7,530 bases of DNA from Methanomicrobia archaeon (GCA_016928455.1 JAFGKP010000034.1:1-7530), one strand, 5' to 3'. Shown: positions 1-6,026, numbered from the stretch's first letter. Numbers and translations are program-made. Notes: generated by a model from the sequence alone, not told the origin.

Positions 1-1
1 A

Positions 2-84
2 TGCGGAGGGAGGGATTTGAACCCTCGGACCCCTACGGGACAGCGACCTCAACGCTGCGCCTTTGTCCTCTCGGCAACCTCCGC
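2..84 (-). tRNA. tRNA-Leu, anticodon GAG
   Basis: Read on the minus strand this folds as a complete class II tRNA. The acceptor strands GCGGAGG (78-84) and CCTCCGC (3-9) pair perfectly. A D arm with stem GCC/GGC follows, then anticodon stem CAGCG/CGCTG around loop TTGAGGT. The anticodon GAG lies at plus-strand 48-50 and would read leucine codons CUC and CUU. A long variable arm (CCC-GTA-GGG) and a T arm GAGGG-TTCAAAT-CCCTC complete it. The long variable arm restricts the choice to Leu or Ser (Tyr in bacteria); the GAG anticodon and the A discriminator at position 2 select Leu. The next base is T, so CCA is not encoded. No intron is visible. No TATA-like sequence lies about 26 bases upstream, so it may be processed from a larC read-through transcript. 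Confidence 0.96.
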
Positions 85-137
85 GCATTATTCTCCCGAG
101 CTGAGAAGACCCCATCCACCCCTAACAGTGCTTGGTC

Positions 138-1337
138 TTAGGTATAGAAAAAGGTACCCTCCACGGCCTTCAGCACAGCCTTCAGCGGCATGTTCAACTC
201 GCGCGCCACCCGCTTCGCATCTTCAAACTCCGCAGCCACCGTGAGCACCTGCCCCGCGGCATCTCGGCCGATTTTTACGCGCACGTCACGCTCTACACCC
301 TTGAGTCGCACCTTCACGTGCGCTTCTTCACGATCCGCAACGAAGCGATGCTTCACCTGCATGACACGTACACCCAGCGTACCGGTCTCAGCCATGAGCC
401 GCTGCGCAATGCGAGCGGCATCCTGCGGCGCGGTGATCACGGTGATGAGATAGCCCGTCCTGCCCTTCTTCATGAGCACCGGTGCCACCGCCACGTCGCG
501 TGCGCCCTCAGCCATGAGCACTTCGATCAGGTTACCCACCATCTCACCCGTTACGTTATCCACGTTCGTCTCGAGCACCTCGATCAAGTCGCGTGACAGG
601 TCGGTGATTGTTCCGAGGCTTGCGCGCAAGACGTTCGGGACGGGCAGGTCCTGCGTTCCTGCGCCATAGCCAATCTTCTCTATCTGCACTTGCGGGAAGG
701 CGGGCTCAGATCGCTCCACGAACTGCGCGAGCAGTGCGGCGCCTGTCGGCGTGAGGAGCTCCGCGTCGAGCACCGCTGGTCCGCCTCGATAGAGCAATGC
801 GGTATCTCTCAGGATCTCGAGTGTCGCCGGTGCCGGAACAGGAAAGCACCCGTGCTCGATCTGCACGAAGCCCGTGCCGAGCGATATCGGGGTGCTGAGA
901 ATGGTGTCCGGATTCAGCGCCAGGAAGGCAACGGCGCTGCCCACCAGATCGCCCAGCGTATCAAGTGCACCCAGCTCATGGAACGTGATCTTGTCCCTGG
1001 GAATGCCATGCACGATCGCCTCTGCTTGCGCAATTCGCTCAAAGGCGCTCACTGCGTGCTGAACGACCGGCTCAGGCAGTCCGCTCTGCTCGAGTGCGTG
1101 CCGCATATCGGTATACGAACGATCGCTGCCTGATCGTTCCGCCGCGGCCCGGGTCGGGACGAAGGCGACCTGTTTCGCCATGATACCGCGCTTCTCCACC
1201 TCAGTCACCTCCAGTGCGAGATTGAAAGCTGAAATAGCGTCTGCTATCTTCGATTCCTTCACCCCTAACGCCAGCAGACTACCGAGGATCATATCGCCGG
1301 CCGCGCCCGAGAAGGGTTCAAAGACCACTGCCCGCAT
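138..1337 (-). CDS. larC: LarC: nickel insertion protein for the nickel-pincer nucleotide cofactor
   Basis: The 399-residue product matches the LarC family (formerly UPF0272/DUF111) along its whole length. LarC is a CTP-dependent cytosolic enzyme that inserts nickel into pyridinium-3,5-bisthiocarboxylic acid mononucleotide, the last step in making the cofactor of lactate racemase and related enzymes. Visible family motifs are FEPFSGAAGDM (residues 6-16), FHELGALDTLGDL (119-131), HGCFPVPAPAT (162-172), ELLTPTGAALL (193-203), ETNVDNVTGE (256-265) and MKKGRTG (289-295). The start is fixed by the N-terminal motif, which begins five residues after the only suitable ATG. In Lactobacillus plantarum larC is split in two and joined by frameshifting; here it is one uninterrupted frame. 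Asn261 sits where I recall the family usually having a second Asp (NVDD), a mild deviation. larB, larE and larA are not in the window, so the recipient enzyme is unknown. Confidence 0.93.
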   Translation of the reverse strand: MRAVVFEPFSGAAGDMILGSLLALGVKESKIADAISAFNLALEVTEVEKRGIMAKQVAFVPTRAAAERSGSDRSYTDMRHALEQSGLPEPVVQHAVSAFERIAQAEAIVHGIPRDKITFHELGALDTLGDLVGSAVAFLALNPDTILSTPISLGTGFVQIEHGCFPVPAPATLEILRDTALLYRGGPAVLDAELLTPTGAALLAQFVERSEPAFPQVQIEKIGYGAGTQDLPVPNVLRASLGTITDLSRDLIEVLETNVDNVTGEMVGNLIEVLMAEGARDVAVAPVLMKKGRTGYLITVITAPQDAARIAQRLMAETGTLGVRVMQVKHRFVADREEAHVKVRLKGVERDVRVKIGRDAAGQVLTVAAEFEDAKRVARELNMPLKAVLKAVEGTFFYT

Positions 1338-1354
1338 CGTTCCGTATCACACGG

Positions 1355-1360
1355 TATAAA
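1355..1360 (-). promoter_or_regulatory. Possible TATA box of larC
   Basis: On the minus strand the sequence reads TTCTTTATACC, with TTTATA at 1355-1360. It is the best TATA-like element before larC, but its centre lies only about 20 bases from the ATG. That is shorter than the usual 26-27 bases to the transcription start, so even a leaderless start does not fit well. A weaker T-rich stretch at 1374-1385 is an alternative. The assignment is tentative. Confidence 0.35.
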
Positions 1361-1402
1361 GAAAGGCATGGCGGGAAAGAAAAATGGCACGCTCGTTGCA
1401 TG

Positions 1403-1425
1403 GCTCGCGCGCGTAGCGCGCGGGC
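1403..1425. repeat. GC-rich alternating palindrome between divergent promoters
   Basis: CGCGCGC (1406-1412), a three-base GTA spacer and GCGCGCG (1416-1422) form a perfect 7-bp inverted repeat. Allowing one T/G mismatch (wobble in RNA), it extends to 10 pairs over 1403-1425. The bases alternate pyrimidine-purine over CGCGCGCGTA, which favours Z-DNA or cruciform extrusion. It lies between the larC and alba TATA elements, so neither transcript should contain it; a DNA-level role is more likely than an RNA hairpin. Confidence 0.8.
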
Positions 1426-1428
1426 AGG

Positions 1429-1448
1429 AATATACCTTTAAATATACC
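1429..1448 (+). promoter_or_regulatory. alba promoter with duplicated AATATACC element
   Basis: The core TATA box is TTTAAATATA (1437-1446), centred about 38 bases before the ATG at 1480, which predicts a transcript start near 1468 and a leader of about 12 bases. An identical 8-mer AATATACC occurs at 1429-1436 and 1441-1448, separated by TTTA, a repeat period of 12 bases. The downstream copy overlaps the TATA box; the upstream copy occupies the place where TFB would contact the BRE. Confidence 0.7.
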
Positions 1449-1464
1449 CCCTCCTTCTATCACT

Positions 1465-1470
1465 CAGGTG
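1465..1470 (+). promoter_or_regulatory. Ribosome binding site that sets the alba start
   Basis: AGGTGA complements the 3' end of archaeal 16S rRNA (anti-SD UCACCUCC) and ends 9 bases before ATG 1480. It contains the in-frame GTG at 1468, which would otherwise look like an earlier start codon. The GTG is therefore better read as part of the ribosome binding site. Confidence 0.75.
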
Positions 1471-1479
1471 AACCAAAAA

Positions 1480-1758
1480 ATGCCTGGAGAAGACAACGTG
1501 ATATATATCGGGAATAAGTCTGTGATGAGTTATGTCCTGGCAGTCGTAACGCAGTTTAACAACGGCTTTGATGAGGTCTTGATCAAGGCACGCGGAAGAG
1601 CAATCTCGAGGGCGGTCGACACAGCGGAAGTAGTACGGAACAAGTTCATGCCGGGTGTAGAAGTGAAGGACATAAAAATCGGAACAGAGCAGATCGTAGG
1701 CGAAGGTGGAGATAAAGCAAACGTCTCGTCGCTCGAGATAACAATGAAAACGAAGTGA
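1480..1758 (+). CDS. albA: Alba, archaeal DNA/RNA-binding chromatin protein
   Basis: The product is 92 residues from ATG 1480, the normal size for Alba (about 90). Alba is a small dimeric protein that coats DNA and also binds RNA; in several archaea its affinity is controlled by acetylation of a lysine near residue 16. The sequence has the family pattern: VIYIGNKSVMSYVLAVVTQF, then IKARGRAISRAVDTAEVVRNKF, then VKDIKIGTEQI and a C-terminal strand VSSLEITM. In family structures the loop with the IGNK lysine and the RGRAISRAVD segment contact nucleic acid. I chose ATG 1480 over GTG 1468 because the GTG is inside the Shine-Dalgarno sequence and known Alba proteins begin at about this point. It is monocistronic: own promoter, strong terminator just downstream, divergent from larC. 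Confidence 0.95.
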   Translation: MPGEDNVIYIGNKSVMSYVLAVVTQFNNGFDEVLIKARGRAISRAVDTAEVVRNKFMPGVEVKDIKIGTEQIVGEGGDKANVSSLEITMKTK

Positions 1759-1806
1759 GAGGGCGAAAGCGATTTCACCTGCTGTAAACGCTCTCTAAAC
1801 TCCGTC

Positions 1807-1828
1807 TTTTTTTTTCTTTCTTTTTTTT
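1807..1828 (+). terminator. Double oligo-T terminator of alba
   Basis: T9 (1807-1815), C, T3, C and T8 (1821-1828) on the coding strand begin 48 bases after the alba stop. Archaeal RNA polymerase terminates on such U-runs without needing a hairpin. The two long runs in series suggest efficient isolation of the highly expressed alba from the downstream pyrB promoter. Confidence 0.85.
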
Positions 1829-1867
1829 CCCTCTCTGCTCATTTTCGCGGGTTCTCGCGCCCTTAAC

Positions 1868-1883
1868 GGTATATTCTTATACC
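1868..1883 (+). promoter_or_regulatory. pyrB promoter containing a perfect dyad
   Basis: GGTATA (1868-1873), TTCT and TATACC (1878-1883) form a perfect 6-bp inverted repeat. The right half contains the TATA-like TTCTTATACC, centred about 33 bases before ATG 1912, so the transcript would start within a few bases of the ATG. No Shine-Dalgarno sequence precedes pyrB, consistent with an almost leaderless mRNA. The dyad could be an operator overlapping the TATA box, or chance symmetry of an AT-rich core. Confidence 0.6.
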
Positions 1884-1911
1884 TGCACCCGCTATCAATC
1901 TCTCAGACGCG

Positions 1912-2826
1912 ATGTTCGCGAGAAGGCACATCATTTCCACACGCGATTTCACGAAAGAAGAGATCGATTACATCCTGAGTCGTGCCGCGGAGCTGGAACT
2001 CTACGCACGGGGCTCGAAGACCAGTGACTTACTGTCCGGTAAGATCCTCGCCAACCTCTATTACGAGCCCAGTACGCGTACGCGGCTCTCATTTGAGGTA
2101 GCGATGAAGCGGCTCGGGGGTGAGGTTATCAATATCTCGTCACCCGAGACGACCTCGGTGGCGAAGGGCGAGAATCTGGTCGATACGATACGAATCGTCT
2201 CAAGCTATTGCGACATCATTGCACTCCGGCATCCGAAGGAGGGCGCATCACGAATGGCCACCTCGTTTTCTACCGTGCCGATCATCAATGCAGGCGACGG
2301 TGCCGGCCATCATCCCACGCAGACACTGCTCGATCTGTACACGATACAGCAGGAGCAGTTACTGGATTCGCTCAGAATCGCCCTGATCGGCGACCTCAAA
2401 TACGGCCGAACGGTTCATTCACTGGCCTACGCGTTATCGCTCTACGGCGCGAAGCTCTTCTTCATCTCACCTGAGGCGCTGCGTATGCCTGATGAGATCA
2501 AGATGGATCTGATCGAAGCGGGCGTCGATATTTTCGAATCCACTGATCTCCGTGACGTGATCAAGGAAGTGGACGTGCTCTACATGACACGGATCCAGCG
2601 CGAGCGATTCCCGGATCCGACGGAATATAACAAGGTTGCGGGAACGTACCGCATAACGACCGGGCTGCTGGCTGAGAATCCCCGCGCGGTGATCATGCAT
2701 CCACTCCCGAAGCTCGATGAGATCGCAGCAGACGTGGACGAGACGGCGAACGCGCGCTACTTCACCCAGGCGTTCTACGGTATTCCCGTGCGCATGGCTG
2801 TTCTTTCTATTTTACTGGAGCGGTAA
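1912..2826 (+). CDS. pyrB: Aspartate carbamoyltransferase, catalytic chain
   Basis: The 304-residue product is full length for the catalytic chain (about 300-310). It condenses carbamoyl phosphate with L-aspartate to N-carbamoylaspartate, the committed step of pyrimidine synthesis, in the cytosol. Carbamoyl-phosphate binding is shown by STRTR (54-58), the mobile-loop lysine in AKGE (Lys85), LRHP (Arg105) and HHPTQT (133-138). GDLKYGRT (160-167), TRIQRERF (226-233) and HPLP (263-266) are the C-domain motifs; the Arg in TRIQRERF and the HPLP loop serve aspartate binding and closure. It is ATCase rather than ornithine carbamoyltransferase because it has the RIQRERF and HPLP motifs instead of the OTC aspartate/cysteine signatures. 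The ATG at 1912 fits the upstream TATA spacing. In many archaea pyrI (regulatory chain) follows directly; here glyA follows 42 bases later and no pyrI is present. Confidence 0.97.
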   Translation: MFARRHIISTRDFTKEEIDYILSRAAELELYARGSKTSDLLSGKILANLYYEPSTRTRLSFEVAMKRLGGEVINISSPETTSVAKGENLVDTIRIVSSYCDIIALRHPKEGASRMATSFSTVPIINAGDGAGHHPTQTLLDLYTIQQEQLLDSLRIALIGDLKYGRTVHSLAYALSLYGAKLFFISPEALRMPDEIKMDLIEAGVDIFESTDLRDVIKEVDVLYMTRIQRERFPDPTEYNKVAGTYRITTGLLAENPRAVIMHPLPKLDEIAADVDETANARYFTQAFYGIPVRMAVLSILLER

Positions 2827-2856
2827 GAATACAGATAGATAGGTAGACCTCAAGTC

Positions 2857-2864
2857 AAGGAGAG
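2857..2864 (+). promoter_or_regulatory. Ribosome binding site of glyA
   Basis: AAGGAGAG ends 4 bases before ATG 2869. It selects this ATG over the in-frame ATG at 2881. Its presence, against the leaderless pyrB, fits glyA being an internal gene of a pyrB-glyA transcript. Confidence 0.7.
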
Positions 2865-2868
2865 AAAG

Positions 2869-4146
2869 ATGGCAGACGATATGCGATCAGAGATAAGAAG
2901 CGTGATCGATGCGGTGAAGAAGCATCATGAGCTCTACGCGACTGCACTGCCGCTCATCGCGAGCGAGAATGTCACGAGCAATACTGTACGAATGCTGCTT
3001 GCCTCCGATCTCTCGCACCGGTACGCCGAGGGTGAGGTGGGCAGTCGATTTTACCAGGGCTGCAAATACATCGACGAGATCGAGGAGAAGGCGATCACGC
3101 TGGCGCGAACGCTGTTTGCTGCGGAGCACGTGAATGTGAAGCCGATCTCAGGCGTGACGGCGAATCTAGCAGCGCTCTTTGCGCTGACCGCGCCGCGAGA
3201 CCGCATGATGGCACTTTCCGTACCGAACGGTGGCCATATCAGTCATTCGAAGGTCTCCATACCGGGTATGCGTGATCTCGAGCTGTTCACCTTCCCGTTT
3301 GACGCGCATGAGATGAACATTGATACGGAGCTGATGGTGCAGAAGATACGGGAAAAGAAGCCCAAGCTCTTACTCTTTGGTGCTAGCCTCTTCCTCTTCC
3401 CGCATCCCGTAGCAGCGGCGCGCGAAGCTGCGGACGAGCTGGGTGCACGGATCGTGTATGATGGCTCGCACGTGTTTGGACTGATCGCGGGTAAACGATT
3501 CCAGGATCCACTCCGTGAAGGCGCGGACGTGGTGGCGTGCAGCACGCATAAGACCTTTCCCGGCCCGCAGGGCGCACTCATCCTCTGCAAAGAGGAGCTG
3601 AAGCAGCGTATAGACGAGGCGGTTTTCCCCGGCACGGTGAGCAACCATCATCTCCATCATGTTGCAGGCCTGGCCGTGGCGTTGGCTGAGATGCTGGAGT
3701 TCGGCGAGGCATACGCGTCGCAGATCGTGGCGAATGCGAAGGCCCTGGCAGGCGCACTCTACGAGGAGGGTTTTGAGGTGCTCTGCGAGCATAAGGGCTT
3801 TACCGAATCGCATCAGATAGCGATCAACGTTCTCAAGCTCGGCGGTGGCGCGACGGTAGCAGAGCACCTGGAGCGTGCGAATATCATTATCAATAAGAAC
3901 CTCCTGCCCGCGGATAAAAATCCCGACACCCCCTCGGGCATCAGGCTGGGCGTGCAGGAATTGACGATGGTGGGTATGAAGGAATCGGAGATGCGGGAAG
4001 TTGCAGCGCTTATAGCACGCGTGGTGATGGGGAACGAGGATGTGCAGAGGATAAAAGAGGCAGTGAAAGACTTGAGACGTGGATATCAGGATGCACGGTA
4101 CTGCTTTGAGGGTAAGAATGCGTACGCATTTCCCGAGTTACGTTAG
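2869..4146 (+). CDS. glyA: Serine hydroxymethyltransferase, archaeal type
   Basis: The 425-residue product is a full-length fold-type I PLP enzyme that interconverts serine and glycine with transfer of a one-carbon unit to a pterin. Characterised methanogen homologues use tetrahydromethanopterin rather than folate; that preference is inferred here. Visible motifs are LIASENVTS (29-37, with the catalytic Glu33), RYAEGEVGSRFYQG (51-64), NGGHISHSK (120-128), DGSH (198-201, the PLP-ring Asp198 and nearby His), CSTHKTFPGPQG (224-235) with Lys228 as the Schiff-base lysine, and SGIRLG (356-361) with the carboxylate-binding Arg359. The archaeal SLFLFPHPV segment (173-181) replaces the bacterial SAYS region, and GPQG replaces bacterial GPRG. 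It lies 42 bases after pyrB on the same strand, with no promoter of its own visible. Confidence 0.96.
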   Translation: MADDMRSEIRSVIDAVKKHHELYATALPLIASENVTSNTVRMLLASDLSHRYAEGEVGSRFYQGCKYIDEIEEKAITLARTLFAAEHVNVKPISGVTANLAALFALTAPRDRMMALSVPNGGHISHSKVSIPGMRDLELFTFPFDAHEMNIDTELMVQKIREKKPKLLLFGASLFLFPHPVAAAREAADELGARIVYDGSHVFGLIAGKRFQDPLREGADVVACSTHKTFPGPQGALILCKEELKQRIDEAVFPGTVSNHHLHHVAGLAVALAEMLEFGEAYASQIVANAKALAGALYEEGFEVLCEHKGFTESHQIAINVLKLGGGATVAEHLERANIIINKNLLPADKNPDTPSGIRLGVQELTMVGMKESEMREVAALIARVVMGNEDVQRIKEAVKDLRRGYQDARYCFEGKNAYAFPELR

Positions 4147-4164
4147 GTGAGAAATCAAAGAGTA

Positions 4165-4172
4165 TTTATAAA
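4165..4172 (+). promoter_or_regulatory. TATA box of the coiled-coil gene
   Basis: TTTATAAA is a near-consensus archaeal TATA box, centred 28 bases before ATG 4197. A transcript initiated 26-28 bases downstream would start at or just before the ATG, so the mRNA should be leaderless. This gives the gene its own promoter even though it begins only 50 bases after the glyA stop. Confidence 0.8.
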
Positions 4173-4196
4173 GGACGGAAAGAGATATAGTTAGGG

Positions 4197-5063
4197 ATGC
4201 TAGAGGAGCTAGAGGAACGGAGATCGGAAATAATCAAGAAGGCTGATGAGTATAAAGCACGGCGAACTGAGTTGAATGCCGAGGCCAGTAAGTGGGCGGA
4301 ATTACGTGATGATTTGAATGCCCGCATCAAACAGGCAGTGGAGCAGGCAAAAGAGTTCAAACAGCAGCGTGAGGAATATGAGAAGCTGATCGCGGAAAAG
4401 AAGACGAAACGTGGTGAACTGAACCGCAAGGCGTCGAGTTATTATCAGCTGGTGGAGAAGCAGCGCAAACGGAACGATCTAGCAAGCATCCAGGCCTTTG
4501 AGCAGTTACGGGGACGTATCGATGAGCTGGAGCTGCGGCAGCAGGTAGAAGTGATGAGCAAGGATCAGGAGCGGAAACTGGTCGCGAAGATCACGGAGCT
4601 GCGGCGTGAATTCGAGCGTATGGAGAACGAGCTGGAGAAGGACAAGAAACTGGCGGAATTGCTGAAGAAAGCGCAGGCCTATCGCAAGGAATCGGACCAG
4701 TATCACGAAGAGGTAATCGAGTACGTGAAATTATCGCACGAGAGCCACGATAAAATGATTGAGCATTTCAAAGAGGCGGATCGTGTGCGCGAGAAGGCTG
4801 ATGAGGCGCACCGGCTGTTCCTGGAGGCGCAGGAAGAAGCGGATGAAGCGCACAAGTTGTACATCAGGTATCTCAGAGACATGAAGGACTTCGACCGCGT
4901 GATCATGGGGCTGCGCCGGAAGATACGTGAAGATTGGAGTTTCCGCGAGCGGTTAGAAGCGCGGAAGAAGGCGAAGGGCATTTACGAGCGGTTTAAAGAG
5001 GGCGAGAAACTCAGTACGGAAGATCTCCTCATGCTCCAGCGGTCTGAGCTGGGGCTGAAGTAA
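4197..5063 (+). CDS. COG1340-type archaeal coiled-coil protein, function unknown
   Basis: The 288-residue product is highly charged (rich in Glu, Lys, Arg, Ala, Gln) and almost entirely predicted helix with heptad patterning; there is no signal peptide or membrane segment, so it is probably a cytosolic elongated dimer. Residues 1-90 form a first coiled coil. A central segment, GRIDELELRQQ then KDQERKLVAKITELR (106-136), matches the conserved break of the family. The second coil contains a 14-residue duplication: ADEAHRLFLEAQEE (201-214) followed by ADEAHKLYIRYLRD (215-228). The C-terminus, KAKGIYERFKEGEKLSTEDL (258-277), is the family's conserved tail. The pattern fits COG1340, widespread in archaea. 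Databases sometimes call members phosphoserine phosphatase, but no HAD motif (DxDxT) is present, so I reject that name. It has its own leaderless-type promoter; tatD follows after 103 bases on the same strand. Confidence 0.85.
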   Translation: MLEELEERRSEIIKKADEYKARRTELNAEASKWAELRDDLNARIKQAVEQAKEFKQQREEYEKLIAEKKTKRGELNRKASSYYQLVEKQRKRNDLASIQAFEQLRGRIDELELRQQVEVMSKDQERKLVAKITELRREFERMENELEKDKKLAELLKKAQAYRKESDQYHEEVIEYVKLSHESHDKMIEHFKEADRVREKADEAHRLFLEAQEEADEAHKLYIRYLRDMKDFDRVIMGLRRKIREDWSFRERLEARKKAKGIYERFKEGEKLSTEDLLMLQRSELGLK

Positions 5064-5112
5064 GAGCTTTTCTCGCCGTGCACAGGCAGACCGCTCATTC
5101 ATAATAAACGCC

Positions 5113-5139
5113 CGTGGTAAGGTACTGGATTTTACCACG
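5113..5139 (+). repeat. Perfect inverted repeat in the tatD leader
   Basis: CGTGGTAA (5113-5120) and TTACCACG (5132-5139) are exact reverse complements separated by 11 bases. In RNA they would form an 8-bp stem 27 bases before the tatD start. It is not followed by a T-run, so it is unlikely to be a terminator of the upstream coiled-coil gene; it could be an operator or an mRNA structure. Confidence 0.75.
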
Positions 5140-5166
5140 ATACCGGGTAAATACGAAAGATTTGAG

Positions 5167-5952
5167 GTGGTTGAAATTATCGATATCCACTGCCATTTGA
5201 CGATGGCTGAGTATGATGCGGATCGTACGCAGGTGATCGAGGACGCGAAGCGCGTCCTCAGTGCCGTGGTGATCTGTGGTGCCGGACCAGCAGCCGCGCA
5301 GAATGCGCTGGAGCTTGCTGCGGCGCACACCAGCTTCATCTTTGTAACGCTCGGACTGCACCCGATCTATGTGGAGGATATAACGGATCAGGAGATCGAG
5401 CGGTATGCGGAATTCATCAGTGCGCACCGGCGCGCGATCGTAGGTATCGGCGAGATCGGACTCGATTACTACTGGGTGAAGGATCCGTTGAAGTTGAAAC
5501 GAGTGAAGTGCGTTTTTGTGGAGTTTCTCGGGCTGGCGAACGAGCTACAGCTGCCGGTGGTGCTGCATCTCCGCGGTACAGGCAGCGAGGCAATCGAGGA
5601 GGGCCTGGAGATAGTCCGGGGCGAGGACGTAAAAAGCGCGATCTTCCACTGCTTCACGGGCAAGCCAGCCGTTGCGGAGGAGATTAGCGAGGAAGGCTAC
5701 TATGTCTCGCTCCCGACCTCGATTGTGCGCAGCAAGAGCATGAAGAAGATAGCGAAACGGCTACCGCTATCCGCATTACTCACGGAGACTGATGCACCGT
5801 ATCTCGCAACCGTGGGGAACGAACGGAACGTGCCGCAGAATGTTACGGTAGTATATGAGGAAATAGCGCGGCAGCAGAAGCTCTCGCTCGAGACAGTGAA
5901 CGAGGCAATCGAACGTAATTTCGAGCGTGTCTTCGGCGTTGCGTTACGCTAG
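5167..5952 (+). CDS. TatD-family metal-dependent hydrolase (putative DNase)
   Basis: The 261-residue product has the complete TatD metal site in a TIM-barrel order: DIHCHL (6-11, His8 and His10), GLHP (63-66), GEIGLDYY (95-102, Glu96), VVLHLR (131-136, His134), FHCFTG (160-165, His161) and TETDAPYL (206-213, Asp209). The trailing GNERNVPQNV (217-226) is also typical. Characterised members are Mg/Mn-dependent 3'-5' exonucleases or DNases acting on damaged DNA; the archaeal substrate is inferred. The usual HSR after the fourth strand is HLR here. The start is uncertain: GTG 5167 puts DIHCHL at the expected distance from the N-terminus, but GAGGTGG at 5164-5170 looks like a Shine-Dalgarno sequence that includes this GTG, and the frame is open back to the end of the preceding gene without an ATG. 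It may share a transcript with the coiled-coil gene. Confidence 0.92.
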   Translation: MVEIIDIHCHLTMAEYDADRTQVIEDAKRVLSAVVICGAGPAAAQNALELAAAHTSFIFVTLGLHPIYVEDITDQEIERYAEFISAHRRAIVGIGEIGLDYYWVKDPLKLKRVKCVFVEFLGLANELQLPVVLHLRGTGSEAIEEGLEIVRGEDVKSAIFHCFTGKPAVAEEISEEGYYVSLPTSIVRSKSMKKIAKRLPLSALLTETDAPYLATVGNERNVPQNVTVVYEEIARQQKLSLETVNEAIERNFERVFGVALR

Positions 5953-6026
5953 CATGACGGCGGGCGCTCTTATTGCTCATTCTGACGTTTCGCAACGGTA
6001 TTTGCTTACAGTCCGCAATGGTGGCA

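Noticed and set aside
2..84. The tRNA as a serine tRNA
   Set aside because: The long variable arm fits both, but the anticodon GAG and the A discriminator specify leucine.
2..137. tRNA-Leu as an integration site for a mobile element
   Set aside because: No repeat of the tRNA 3' end, integrase or phage-like gene is found in the window; the region beyond the tRNA 3' end is not visible.
138..1133. Long frames on the plus strand opposite larC
   Set aside because: They are antisense to a protein with clear family motifs along its full length; their products are Arg/Ser/His-rich as expected from the opposite strand of a GC-rich gene.
1468..1479. GTG 1468 as the start of alba (four extra residues)
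   Set aside because: The GTG is part of the AGGTGA Shine-Dalgarno sequence correctly spaced for ATG 1480, and Alba proteins normally begin close to that ATG.
1368..1517. A plus-strand frame of about 49 codons starting at ATG 1368
   Set aside because: It runs through the GC palindrome and alba promoter and overlaps the start of alba in another frame; no ribosome binding site or family resemblance supports it.
3243..3867. Minus-strand frames of 133 and 165 codons inside glyA
   Set aside because: glyA has all catalytic motifs across this stretch; the antisense products match no family and have no start signals.
4197..5063. Annotation of the coiled-coil protein as phosphoserine phosphatase
   Set aside because: No DxDxT or other HAD-phosphatase motif is present; the protein is helical coiled coil throughout.
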